The notes below the pieces were generated by a model. That model searched no databases and was not told the DNA's origin. It saw only the letters and a list, made by a program, of their open reading frames with translations. Both the position numbers and the translations under genes were made by a program. From Bradyrhizobium sp. CCBAU 51765 (GTDB lineage Bacteria > Pseudomonadota > Alphaproteobacteria > Rhizobiales > Xanthobacteraceae), in contig NZ_CP030038.1 in NCBI RefSeq assembly GCF_015291725.1, positions 7,429,001-7,493,000 of the forward strand: a DNA stretch of 64,000 nucleotides. Reading direction: 5' to 3'. Positions 7,737 through 15,687 of the stretch are shown one piece after another (position 1 is the stretch's first letter; each line of letters opens with the position of its first letter).

Positions 7737-9089
7737 CTAAACCGCCCGGCTGTGGAGTTGCCTACCGGGATCCAGATGCGCATCGAATGCGGCGGCAACG
7801 CTGCGGACCAGGAAGCGCGAATCCTTGGCGACCGCGAGCCGGTCGCCGTCCAACCGCACGACGCCGTCGGAGATCAGCGGCTTCAGACGGGCTGCCGATT
7901 TCAGCATCGCGCCGGCCTCTGCGCCATGACGGGCGCAGATGTCGCCGAGATCGGCACCGAACTCGCACATGATGCGTTCGATGATGTCGGCGCGCAGCCG
8001 GTCGTCGTCGGTGAGTCCATAGCCCTTCGCCGTGGCGAAGCGGCCGGCGGCGATGCTCTGCGCGTAGGCACCGATCTGCACGTCGTTCTGGACGTAGCCC
8101 TGCGGAAGGTGGCCGATCGCGCTCGCGCCGAAGCCGAGCAGGACTTCACTCTTGTCGGTGGTATAGCCTTGAAAATTGCGCCGCAGCGTCCGCTCCTCGA
8201 ACGCCACCGCCATGGAATCGTCGGGCCGTGCGAAATGATCGAGCCCGATCTGCACGTAACCGGCCTCCTTCAGGGCATTTGCGATCGCGCAGGCCTGGTC
8301 GTGGCGCGCAAGACCGTCGGGCAGCACGGCCTCGTTGATCATGCGCTGGTGCTTCTTGAAATCAGGTACATGAGCATAGCCGAACACCGAGAAGCGGTTG
8401 GGCGCGAGCGCGAGGCTGCGCCGCACGGTGTCCAGGCACGAAGCGACAGTCTGGTGCGGCAAGCCGTAGATCAGGTCGAAATTGATTCCCTCGATGCCCG
8501 CGCCGCGGAGCATGTTGACCACGGACCCGGTCTGTTCGAAGCTCTGCACGCGGTTGATCGCCCTCTGCACCACGGGATCGAAGCTCTGCACGCCGAGGCT
8601 CGCGCGGTTGACGCCGGAGAGCCGCATGGCCTCGACCATGTCGCCGGACAATGTGCGGGGATCGATCTCGACCGCGATCTCGGCCGAAGGCAGCACGAAG
8701 AATTTCTGACGCAGCGTCGCCATCAACTCGGCAAAAGCCTCCGGCGCCATGATCGTCGGCGTGCCACCACCGAAATGGATGTGCTCGACCTTGATGCGGC
8801 GCCCGATGGTTTCGGCGGTTAGCGCAATCTCGCTGCGCAGCGTCCGCTGATAGCCGGCGACGAGATCATCGCGGCGGACGATCTGGGTATGGCAGCCGCA
8901 GTACCAGCACATCTCCCGGCAGAACGGCACGTGCAGATAAAGCGACGCGCTGGCGCCCGCCGGCAGTTCCGCGAGCCACTGAGCATAGGTGCCTGGACCG
9001 ATCGCGGGCGAAAAGTGCGGTGCGGTCGGATAGCTCGTGTAGCGTGGCAGGCGTTCCTCGCCGTAGACCGCCGCAAGATCAGCTCTCAT
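7737..9089 (-). CDS. hemN: Oxygen-independent coproporphyrinogen III dehydrogenase HemN
   Basis: Cytoplasmic radical-SAM enzyme (450 aa) converting coproporphyrinogen III to protoporphyrinogen IX without oxygen, the anaerobic route of heme synthesis. RYTSYPTAPHF near the N-terminus and the CxxxCxxC cluster at C57, C61 and C64 (followed by C66) identify true HemN rather than HemW. HFGGGTPT and the C-terminal HemN domain are intact. It is placed with nirK and nnrS, whose anaerobic respiration needs heme. A TTGCG-N4-CGCAA box about 100 bases upstream suggests Crp/Fnr-type control. The gene is single on its strand, opposite the small membrane ORF. Confidence 0.95.
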   Translation of the reverse strand: MRADLAAVYGEERLPRYTSYPTAPHFSPAIGPGTYAQWLAELPAGASASLYLHVPFCREMCWYCGCHTQIVRRDDLVAGYQRTLRSEIALTAETIGRRIKVEHIHFGGGTPTIMAPEAFAELMATLRQKFFVLPSAEIAVEIDPRTLSGDMVEAMRLSGVNRASLGVQSFDPVVQRAINRVQSFEQTGSVVNMLRGAGIEGINFDLIYGLPHQTVASCLDTVRRSLALAPNRFSVFGYAHVPDFKKHQRMINEAVLPDGLARHDQACAIANALKEAGYVQIGLDHFARPDDSMAVAFEERTLRRNFQGYTTDKSEVLLGFGASAIGHLPQGYVQNDVQIGAYAQSIAAGRFATAKGYGLTDDDRLRADIIERIMCEFGADLGDICARHGAEAGAMLKSAARLKPLISDGVVRLDGDRLAVAKDSRFLVRSVAAAFDAHLDPGRQLHSRAV

Positions 9090-9180
9090 GTCTTATCCAT
9101 TCGTCAATTTCCGCCGCGCGCAGACATCACGGCAAATCCGCGGAATGCGTGTTAATTAACCCGGATGCGCGGAATCGACT

Positions 9181-9194
9181 TTGCGCTCGCGCAA
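9181..9194. promoter_or_regulatory. NnrR/FixK-type binding site between hemN and a small ORF
   Basis: TTGCG CTCG CGCAA, a perfect inverted repeat identical in its arms to the box between nnrS and nnrR. It is about 92 bases upstream of hemN and 64 bases upstream of the 66-residue ORF on the other strand. Confidence 0.8.
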
Positions 9195-9257
9195 AGCGCG
9201 GCGGCCGGTTCCCGGCCATGATTTGGCCAATTCGCGTCGCCATCCGGAGCGCTTGCC

Positions 9258-9458
9258 ATGAGGCCTCTTGCACTCGAACTCATTCTCTCCCTGCTCGACG
9301 TCCGCGGCCATATCCCGCGTTTCGACGACTTCCGGCCGGCCCCGGCTACACCAGCCGCCGGCGGCGTCGTGCGCGCCCTGGCTGCGGCAATTGCCGTCTT
9401 CGTCGTGCTGTCGCTGGCGATCTGGGGGACGGTCGGCCTCGTCATGTATCTCCCCTAA
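9258..9458 (+). CDS. Small single-pass membrane protein, unknown
   Basis: A 66-residue ORF with GGAG eight bases before its ATG. The N-terminal 40 residues are soluble and proline-containing (RGHIPRFDDFRPAPATPAAGG). Residues ~42-63 form one hydrophobic helix (VVRALAAAIAVFVVLSLAIWG). I recognise no family. It starts 64 bases from a perfect NnrR-type box and lies upstream of nirK, so it may be a small accessory of nitrite/NO respiration; that is inference from position only. The frame stays open after its stop, through about 9778, without recognisable homology. Confidence 0.6.
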   Translation: MRPLALELILSLLDVRGHIPRFDDFRPAPATPAAGGVVRALAAAIAVFVVLSLAIWGTVGLVMYLP

Positions 9459-9891
9459 ACTGGTCGCCTCTTCGCGAAGGCCATTGCCGGTGCGGGCCTC
9501 CCCACGTCCCTGCCCGGACACGCCGGTCCCGCCGAGGTCGCAATCCAACTTGGAGATGCGAACGAGTTGCTGCTGAGCGCCAATGCGGTTGCGGTCACGC
9601 TCGCCAATCCGTGGCGCCAGTTACCGCAAAGGCCGATCGCGTCGACAACGCGCAGCAGCGGGTCAGAATGTCCTCACCGCTATCCGGCCGCTGGTCGCTC
9701 GCTCCCGACATCCGCATCGCATCACGCCTTCGGACGCGATCGAAATGGCATCGCCGATCCTGCGCCGCCGAGCACCTAAGTACTGTTGCGGAGGTGAATC
9801 CGGCGGGAGCTTGTCGCAGCGCAAACACACTTGCCGCGATCGGCGCAGACTGCATTCCGTCATCAAAACCTTTTCATGAAGGATGCTTCCG
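9459..9891. other. 433-base gap before nirK
   Basis: It contains the nirK promoter region and one half-conserved Crp/Fnr-type site (9811-9824). The frame of the preceding small ORF continues without a stop to 9778 (peptide includes GAGLPTSLPGHAGPAEV) but has no supported start or recognised family, so no gene is called. Confidence 0.5.
9811..9824 (+). promoter_or_regulatory. Half-conserved NnrR-type site upstream of nirK
   Basis: TTGTC GCAG CGCAA keeps the TTG-N8-CAA framework and one perfect half of the TTGCG-N4-CGCAA boxes found twice elsewhere in this cluster. Its centre is about 74 bases before the nirK ATG. It is the best candidate activator site for nirK in the visible sequence. Confidence 0.5.
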
Positions 9892-10989
9892 ATGTTTACC
9901 CGCAGAGCCGCATTGATCAGCGCCGCCGCGACCGCCCTGATGCTGGCGACCCCGGCTTTCGCCGCCAGCGATCTCAAGCTGCCGCGTCAGAAGGTAGAGC
10001 TGGTCGCTCCGCCCTTCGTGCACGCGCACGAGCAGGCCACGACGCAGGGGCCCAAGATCGTCGAGTTCAAGCTGACGGTCCAAGAGAAGAAAGTCGTCAT
10101 CGACGACAAGGGCACCACCTTCCAGGCGATGACGTTCAACGGCTCGATGCCGGGACCGCTCATGGTCGTACACGAGGGTGACTATGTCGAGCTGACGCTG
10201 GTCAATCCCGCCACCAACACCATGCCGCACAACATCGACTTCCATTCCGCGACCGGCGCGCTCGGCGGCGGCGAACTCACGCTCATCAACCCCGGCGAAC
10301 AGGTCGTGCTGCGCTGGAAGGCGACCAAAACCGGCGTGTTCGTCTATCACTGCGCACCGGGCGGCCCGATGATCCCCTGGCACGTCGTCTCCGGCATGAA
10401 CGGTGCAGTGATGGTGCTGCCGCGCGACGGGCTGAACGACGGCAAGGGCCGAGCGCTGAAATACGACAAGGTCTACTATATCGGCGAACAGGACATGTAC
10501 GTGCCGCGCGACGGGAAGGGCAACTTCAAGTCCTACGAATCGCCCGGCGAAGCCTTCACCGAGACCGAAGAGGTGATGAACAAGCTGATCCCCACCCATG
10601 TCGTGTTCAACGGCAAGGTCGGCGCGCTCACCGGCAAGAACGCGCTCACCGCCAAGGTCGGGGAGAACGTGCTGATCGTGCATTCGCAGGCCAACCGCGA
10701 CAGCCGTCCGCATCTGATCGGCGGCCATGGCGATTATGTCTGGGAGACCGGCAAGTTCGGCAATGCACCGGAGGTCGGGCTCGAGACCTGGTTCATCCGC
10801 GGCGGGTCGGCGGGAGCTGCGCTGTACAAATTCCAGCAGCCCGGCATCTACGCCTATGTCACGCACAATCTAATCGAGGCGGCCAATCTCGGCGCCACCG
10901 CGCACTTCAAGGTCGAAGGCAAGTGGAACGACGATCTGATGACCCAGGTGAAGGCCCCTGCCGAAATACCGCCTGCCAGCACCAACTAG
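9892..10989 (+). CDS. nirK: Copper-containing nitrite reductase NirK
   Basis: Periplasmic enzyme (365 aa) reducing nitrite to nitric oxide. A Tat-type signal (TRRAALIS, cleavage near PAFAAS) leads into two cupredoxin domains. The type 1 copper ligands H113, C154, H164 and M169 are in MPHNIDFH, YHCAPGG, PWHVVSGM. The type 2 copper ligands are H118, H153 and H325 (AYVTHNLIEA). Catalytic H274 is in PHLIGGHG, and the substrate Asp equivalent is in the NIDFH motif. The ATG at 9892 is preferred to 9883 because AAGGA sits 8 bases before it. A strong hairpin separates it from nirV, and a half-conserved NnrR-type site lies upstream. Confidence 0.97.
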   Translation: MFTRRAALISAAATALMLATPAFAASDLKLPRQKVELVAPPFVHAHEQATTQGPKIVEFKLTVQEKKVVIDDKGTTFQAMTFNGSMPGPLMVVHEGDYVELTLVNPATNTMPHNIDFHSATGALGGGELTLINPGEQVVLRWKATKTGVFVYHCAPGGPMIPWHVVSGMNGAVMVLPRDGLNDGKGRALKYDKVYYIGEQDMYVPRDGKGNFKSYESPGEAFTETEEVMNKLIPTHVVFNGKVGALTGKNALTAKVGENVLIVHSQANRDSRPHLIGGHGDYVWETGKFGNAPEVGLETWFIRGGSAGAALYKFQQPGIYAYVTHNLIEAANLGATAHFKVEGKWNDDLMTQVKAPAEIPPASTN

Positions 10990-10996
10990 ACGCGAC

Positions 10997-11026
10997 AAGG
11001 GGCCGGTGATTGATCACCGGCCCCTT
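10997..11026 (+). terminator. Strong hairpin between nirK and nirV
   Basis: AAGGGGCCGGTGAT and ATCACCGGCCCCTT form a perfect 14-pair stem with a two-base TG gap (effectively a TTGA loop), followed by CTTCC. It could terminate most nirK transcripts or stabilise the nirK mRNA 3' end, giving less nirV than nirK. Confidence 0.7.
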
Positions 11027-11046
11027 CTTCCTTCGGGGGGATCATC

Positions 11047-11925
11047 ATGCTGATCGCATTCAAGCTCAAACTGGTGCTCGCCTGCGCGGCCGGGCTTGTG
11101 GGCCCGCTGACCGTTGCGCCTCTGGTTTCCGAGATAGCGACGCATAATGCGGGAGGCGAGCCAGCCATGGTCGAGGTCGTTCGCGGCAACTTCTCATATC
11201 GTGAGGCCGGCGACTTCACCCGCGGCGGGCAGCAGGCGGAAGCGCCGCTGCGCACGATCCGGATCGACCGGCCGCTGCACATCATGCGGAATCAGGTCTC
11301 CTCATCCGACTATCAGCTTTGCGCGAAGGATGGCGCCTGCCGTGCGCTCGACCGTGACGTGGCGATCGCCCCCGATCGTCCCGCAGTGCAGGTGAGCTGG
11401 CACGATGCCGAGGCCTACGCAGGCTGGCTGTCGCGCAAGACCGGCCGGCATTACCGCCTGCCGAGCGACGAGGAATGGGCGTTTGCCGCCGGCTCCAGGT
11501 TCAGGGATGATGGTGTGCCGGTCGATGCAAGCGACCCTTCGAAGCGCTGGATCAGCCGCTATGAGCGTGAATCCGAACGCGGCCTCACCGACACCACGGC
11601 CCATCCGTTCGGCAAGTTCGGCCCGAACGAGCACGGCGTCGAAGATCTCGCCGGCAACGTCTGGGAGTGGACCTCGAGCTGCTTCGTGCGCTCGCGCGTC
11701 GACGAGGCCGGAAATGCAGGCCGCCCGACCGTGAACTGCGGGGTGCGTATCGCCGAAGGCGCCCACCGCGCCTATGTCACCGATTTCATCCGCGACGCCC
11801 GCGCCGGCGGCTGCGCCCAAGGCGTGCCGCCCGCCAACCTCGGCTTCCGCCTGGTGCGCGAGGAGACGCCATGGCTGGTCAGCGTGTCGCAGCGCCTGAG
11901 CAAGACGTGGCCGGCAAGATCATAA
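11047..11925 (+). CDS. nirV: NirV, SUMF1/formylglycine-generating-enzyme-like protein
   Basis: A 292-residue protein with an N-terminal hydrophobic export signal or anchor (~5-30) and a C-type-lectin-like SUMF1 fold. Diagnostic segments are VSWHDAEAYAGWLSRKTGRHYRLPSDEEWAFAA, FGPNEHGVEDLAGNVWEW and PANLGFRLVR. NirV proteins are encoded next to nirK in many denitrifiers; they resemble FGly-generating enzymes and NosR-linked lectin-fold proteins, but their exact function is not settled. It is probably periplasmic. It follows nirK by 57 bases with an intervening hairpin, so it is likely cotranscribed at a lower level. Confidence 0.9.
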   Translation: MLIAFKLKLVLACAAGLVGPLTVAPLVSEIATHNAGGEPAMVEVVRGNFSYREAGDFTRGGQQAEAPLRTIRIDRPLHIMRNQVSSSDYQLCAKDGACRALDRDVAIAPDRPAVQVSWHDAEAYAGWLSRKTGRHYRLPSDEEWAFAAGSRFRDDGVPVDASDPSKRWISRYERESERGLTDTTAHPFGKFGPNEHGVEDLAGNVWEWTSSCFVRSRVDEAGNAGRPTVNCGVRIAEGAHRAYVTDFIRDARAGGCAQGVPPANLGFRLVREETPWLVSVSQRLSKTWPARS

Positions 11926-11970
11926 TCATAGCGGCGCGCATCGCTTTCCCGTCAACGTCTCGATCCACCA

Positions 11971-12010
11971 ATTAGAATCGATCTAAAAACAATATTGGAA
12001 TCCCTCTAAG
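11971..12010 (+). promoter_or_regulatory. Tandem Irr/ICE-like iron control motif upstream of fbpA
   Basis: 11971-11987 reads ATTAGAATCGATCTAAA, matching 12 of 14 defined positions of the rhizobial iron control element TTTAGAA-N3-TTCTAAA. A weaker second copy, ATTGGAATCCCTCTAAG (10 of 14), begins 23 bases later at 11994-12010. Both precede the Fe(III) binding-protein gene, fitting control by Irr or a related iron regulator. Confidence 0.6.
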
Positions 12011-12100
12011 TCATGGCTCTCGCGACATCGCGTCGCTGACGTTGCCGCATCGCCTGCGCTACTCAATCGGGCGTTCAATCGCGCGCCTGGAGCAGCCCTT

Positions 12101-13126
12101 ATGATCAAACTTCGCGTCCTCGCCGCGTCCGCGGCGGTGTTGAGCCTGACCTCGGCCTTCGTGTCGAAGGCAGCCGCCAATGGCGAGGTCAACGTCTATA
12201 CCTATCGCGAGACCAAGCTGATCCAACCGCTGTTCGACGCCTTCAGCAAGGATACGGGCATCAAGGTCAATGTCGTCTCCGCAAGCTCCGGTCTGGAGCA
12301 GCGCATGAAGGCGGAAGGCGCCAACAGTCCGGCCGACGTGCTGCTGACGGTGGACATCGGCCGCATCGACGAGGCCGTGCAGGCCGGCGTCACCCAGCCG
12401 ATCAAGTCGGAGGCGGTCGACAAGGTCGTGCCGGCGCAATATCGCGATCCGGACGGACACTGGGCCGGCATCTCCATGCGCGCGCGCGTGATCTATGCCT
12501 CGAAGGATCGCGTCAAGCAGGACAAGATCACCTATGAGGAGCTCGCCGATCCCAAGTGGAAGGGCAAGATCTGCATTCGCTCGGGCCAGCACATCTACAA
12601 CAACGCGCTGTTCGCGGCCTACACGGCCAAGTACGGCGAGGCCAAGGCCGAGGAATGGCTGCGCGGCGTGAAGGCCAATCTCGCGCAGAAGCCGTCGGGC
12701 GGTGATCGCGAAGCCGCGCGTGACGTTGCCGCCGGCAAGTGCGACATCGGCATCGGCAACACCTATTACTGGGCGCTGATGATCAACAACGATCCCGAGA
12801 AGAAACCGTGGGCGGAGGCGACCCGCGTAATCCTGCCGACCTTCGAGGGCGGCGGCACCCACGTCAACCTCTCCGGCGTGCTGCTCGCCAAGCACGCGCC
12901 CAACAAGGCCAACGGCATCAAGCTGATCGAGTGGCTCGTCAGCGAGCAGGCGCAGCAGATGTATGCCGACCAGAATTACGAATATCCGGTTCGCGCCGGT
13001 GTCGCCATCAACTCTACCATCGCGGGCTACGGCAAGCTCGGCCCGGATCCGTTGCCGATCGCAAAGATCGCCGCCAACCGTAAGGCTGCGGCCTCGCTGG
13101 TGGACAAGGTCGGCTTTGACAACTGA
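12101..13126 (+). CDS. fbpA: Fe(III) ABC transporter periplasmic binding protein (FbpA/AfuA family)
   Basis: A 341-residue periplasmic ferric-iron-binding protein with a Sec signal (ending near SKAAA). The mature start GEVNVYTYRETKLIQPLFDAFSKDTGIKV is typical of FbpA/FutA proteins. The adjacent tyrosines that coordinate iron are Y222-Y223 (GNTYYWALM). It is followed by a fused permease gene whose TTG start overlaps its end. The upstream tandem ICE-like motif suggests iron control. No ATPase gene follows, unlike standard fbpABC operons. Confidence 0.92.
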   Translation: MIKLRVLAASAAVLSLTSAFVSKAAANGEVNVYTYRETKLIQPLFDAFSKDTGIKVNVVSASSGLEQRMKAEGANSPADVLLTVDIGRIDEAVQAGVTQPIKSEAVDKVVPAQYRDPDGHWAGISMRARVIYASKDRVKQDKITYEELADPKWKGKICIRSGQHIYNNALFAAYTAKYGEAKAEEWLRGVKANLAQKPSGGDREAARDVAAGKCDIGIGNTYYWALMINNDPEKKPWAEATRVILPTFEGGGTHVNLSGVLLAKHAPNKANGIKLIEWLVSEQAQQMYADQNYEYPVRAGVAINSTIAGYGKLGPDPLPIAKIAANRKAAASLVDKVGFDN

Positions 13127-14828
13127 TCTCTGGCGGCCCTCGTCTCTCAAACTGGCAGAAGCTTCGGGCGCACGGCCTCGTTTGAGAGGCCGCGCCCACG
13201 CCGGGCGCGCCGCGACCGCAATCGCGATCGCAACCGCGATCCTGGTCGCGGCGCCCGTGATCTCGATCGTTTCGCTGGCTCTGCAGCCGGCGCCCGATGT
13301 GTGGCACGACCTGATCAACTACGTGCTGCCGGCCGCCCTCTTGGACACCGCGCTTCTGCTCGTCGGGGTCGGGGCGCTCACACTTCTGATCGGCGCCGGC
13401 ACTGCATGGGTGATATCGCGCCACGATTTTCCCGGCCGGGGCATCCTCCTGTGGCTGATGCCGCTGCCGCTGGCGATTCCGACCTATCTTGCGGCGTACG
13501 TCTATGCCGACCTGTTCGAACCGCTCGGCCTGGTGCACCGCACCCTCGCAATCTGGCTGCCGTTGCGCGATCCCCTCGGCCATCTGCCCAACCTGCGCTC
13601 GCTGCCGGGGGCCGTCTTCGTGATCGGGCTCGTGCTCTATCCTTACGTCTATCTGTCGGCGCGCGCGACGTTTCAGGTTCAGTCTGCCGAATTCGCCGAG
13701 GCGGCTAGGACGCTGGGAGCCGGCCGATGGACCGTTTTCTGGCGCGTTTCACTGCCGATGGCGCGGCCGGCGCTCGCGGTCGGCGTGGCGCTGGTCGCGC
13801 TGGAGACGCTCAACGACATCGGCGCCAGCGAATATCTCGGCATCCGCACGCTGACGGTCTCGATCTTCACCACCTGGCTCAACCGCGGCAGCCTCGCCGG
13901 TGCGGCGCAACTCGCATGCCTGATGCTTGCGATCGTCGCCGGCCTGATCGCGATGGAGCGTTACGGCCGTCGCAACGCCAACGCCGAATTCTCGGCCGAA
14001 AGCCCGCATGTGAGGCAGCGAACCCCGCTTTCGGGCGCAAGAGCGTGGATCGCATTCGCGGTCTGCGTGCTGCCGGTGCTGATCGGCTTCGTCGTGCCGC
14101 TGTTCTATCTGGCGCATCAGGCTCTCGGTCGCGGACTGCTTGCAGATTTCGACCCACTCCTGTGGCGCCACACCTTCCATTCGTTTGCCTATGCAGCGCT
14201 CGCGACGCTCATGGCGCTGATGCTTGCGCTCGCCACGACGATCGCGCACCGCTTTCGGCCGGATCCTCTGCGATATGTGGCGATGAGCATCGCGCAGGCC
14301 GGCTACGCGCTGCCGGGTCTCGTGATTGCCCTCGGCTTGCTGACCCCCGTACTGGCGGTCGACAACGCGCTGAGTGCGGTCGCTGCCTGGACGGGACGTT
14401 CGCTGCCCGGGCTGATCCTGGTCGGCTCGGGGACAGCCGTCGTCATCGCCTACACGATTCGTTTTCTGGCGGTGCCGGTCGGCATGATCAAGGCCGGGTT
14501 CGACAGCATTCCGCGCGACTATGACGAGAGCGCGCGGACGGTCGGCGCGGGCCAGGCGGTCATGTTGAGGCAGATCTATCTGCCGTTGCTCCGGCCCGCG
14601 ATGCTTGGCGCCGTCATCATCATGTTCGTCGACTGCCTGAAGGAGCTCCCGGCAACGCTGCTCTTGCGGCCCCTCAACGTCGAAACGCTGTCGACGTCGA
14701 TCTACCAGTTCGCAAGCCGCGGCAATTTCGAGGACGGCGCGCTCGCGGCCCTCCTGATCATCGCCGCCAGCATCGGCCCCGTTGTCTGGCTGACCCGGTT
14801 CTCCGAGGTGCCGAGCGGTCCCGCTTGA
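13116..14828 (+). CDS. fbpB: Fe(III) ABC transporter permease, duplicated FbpB type
   Basis: A 570-residue inner-membrane protein built from two fused BPD permease halves with about 12 TM helices. Each half has an EAA-type loop: EFAEAARTLGAGRWTVFWRVSLPMARPAL and DYDESARTVGAGQAVMLRQIYLPLLRPAM. Start TTG at 13116 is chosen because GGACAAGG precedes it and the first TM begins near residue 30; it overlaps the fbpA stop by 11 bases, implying translational coupling. A later start is possible. Its ATPase must be encoded elsewhere. Confidence 0.85.
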   Translation: MTTDLWRPSSLKLAEASGARPRLRGRAHAGRAATAIAIATAILVAAPVISIVSLALQPAPDVWHDLINYVLPAALLDTALLLVGVGALTLLIGAGTAWVISRHDFPGRGILLWLMPLPLAIPTYLAAYVYADLFEPLGLVHRTLAIWLPLRDPLGHLPNLRSLPGAVFVIGLVLYPYVYLSARATFQVQSAEFAEAARTLGAGRWTVFWRVSLPMARPALAVGVALVALETLNDIGASEYLGIRTLTVSIFTTWLNRGSLAGAAQLACLMLAIVAGLIAMERYGRRNANAEFSAESPHVRQRTPLSGARAWIAFAVCVLPVLIGFVVPLFYLAHQALGRGLLADFDPLLWRHTFHSFAYAALATLMALMLALATTIAHRFRPDPLRYVAMSIAQAGYALPGLVIALGLLTPVLAVDNALSAVAAWTGRSLPGLILVGSGTAVVIAYTIRFLAVPVGMIKAGFDSIPRDYDESARTVGAGQAVMLRQIYLPLLRPAMLGAVIIMFVDCLKELPATLLLRPLNVETLSTSIYQFASRGNFEDGALAALLIIAASIGPVVWLTRFSEVPSGPA

Positions 14829-14960
14829 AGGCATGGGCTCATCATCCGAGCACCCGGGGTGCTTCGACTAATCGAGTTGCCGTCAACCAACCTGATCGCT
14901 GAACCAAAATCCCAAGGACGCGCCGACCGTATCGTCATGCGCGCCCCCAGCGTTTCTCGC

Positions 14961-15611
14961 TTACGTGTTCTTCAGCGCGACGCGGAATTCCGCTTCGGTC
15001 TTGGACTTGACCTCGTCGAGCGAAACGCCGTCGGCGAGCTCGATCAGCGCCATGCCGCCATTGCCATGCTTGTCGATGGTGAAGACGGCCAGATCGGTGA
15101 CGACCATGTCGACCACGCGCTCGCCGGTCAGCGGCAGATTGCACTGCTTCAAGAGCTTCGGGCCGTCCTTGGCCGAATGCTCCATCACCACGATGACGCG
15201 CTTGACGCCGGCGACGAGATCCATCGCACCGCCCATGCCCTTGACCATCTTGCCGGGGATCATCCAGTTGGCAAGGTCGCCGTTCTGGGCCACCTGCATG
15301 GCGCCGAGGATCGACAGGTCCATGTGGCCGCCGCGGATCATGCCGAAGGAATCCGCGCTCGAGAAGTACGAGGTCGAGGGCAGTTCGCTCACGGTCTGCT
15401 TGCCGGCGTTGATGAGATCGGCGTCTTCCTCGCCCTCATAGGGGAACGGACCCATGCCGAGCATGCCGTTCTCGCTCTGCAGGCTGACGTCCATGCCGTC
15501 CGGGATGTAGTTCGAGACCAGCGTCGGGATGCCGATGCCGAGATTGACGTAATAGCCGTCGCGCAGTTCCTTCGCGGCGCGCGCGGCCATCTGTTCACGG
15601 GTCCAGGCCAT
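14961..15611 (-). CDS. scoB: 3-oxoacid CoA-transferase subunit B
   Basis: A 216-residue beta subunit of succinyl-CoA:3-ketoacid CoA-transferase or a close relative (PcaJ/AtoA). MAARAAKELRDGYYVNLGIGIPTLV and the catalytic-Glu loop SENGMLGMGP (GxGxxxE-type site, E in LQSENG) are present, as is GGHMDLSILGAMQV. It makes a heterodimer with the subunit A encoded just upstream, activating acetoacetate or a similar 3-oxoacid with succinyl-CoA. AGGAG precedes the ATG. A palindromic repeat fills the gap between the two subunit genes. Confidence 0.92.
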   Translation of the reverse strand: MAWTREQMAARAAKELRDGYYVNLGIGIPTLVSNYIPDGMDVSLQSENGMLGMGPFPYEGEEDADLINAGKQTVSELPSTSYFSSADSFGMIRGGHMDLSILGAMQVAQNGDLANWMIPGKMVKGMGGAMDLVAGVKRVIVVMEHSAKDGPKLLKQCNLPLTGERVVDMVVTDLAVFTIDKHGNGGMALIELADGVSLDEVKSKTEAEFRVALKNT

Positions 15612-15638
15612 CGTTGTGCTCCTGTCGATTCTTTAGTG

Positions 15639-15687
15639 GCGCATGATCTGATCGGAAAACCGGTGTCCAGTTTTCCGGATCATGCGC
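15639..15687. repeat. Palindromic repeat between the CoA-transferase subunit genes
   Basis: GCGCATGATC (15639-15648) and GATCATGCGC (15678-15687) are perfect 10-base inverted ends around an inner GGAAAA...TTTTCC stem. The right end overlaps the last codons and stop of scoA. The same core is the second half of the composite repeats at 34637-34685 and at the window end. Confidence 0.8.

Noticed and set aside
9459..9779. Open frame continuing after the stop of the small membrane ORF
   Set aside because: Stop-free for about 106 codons, but long open frames are common in this GC-rich DNA. No start site or homology was recognised.
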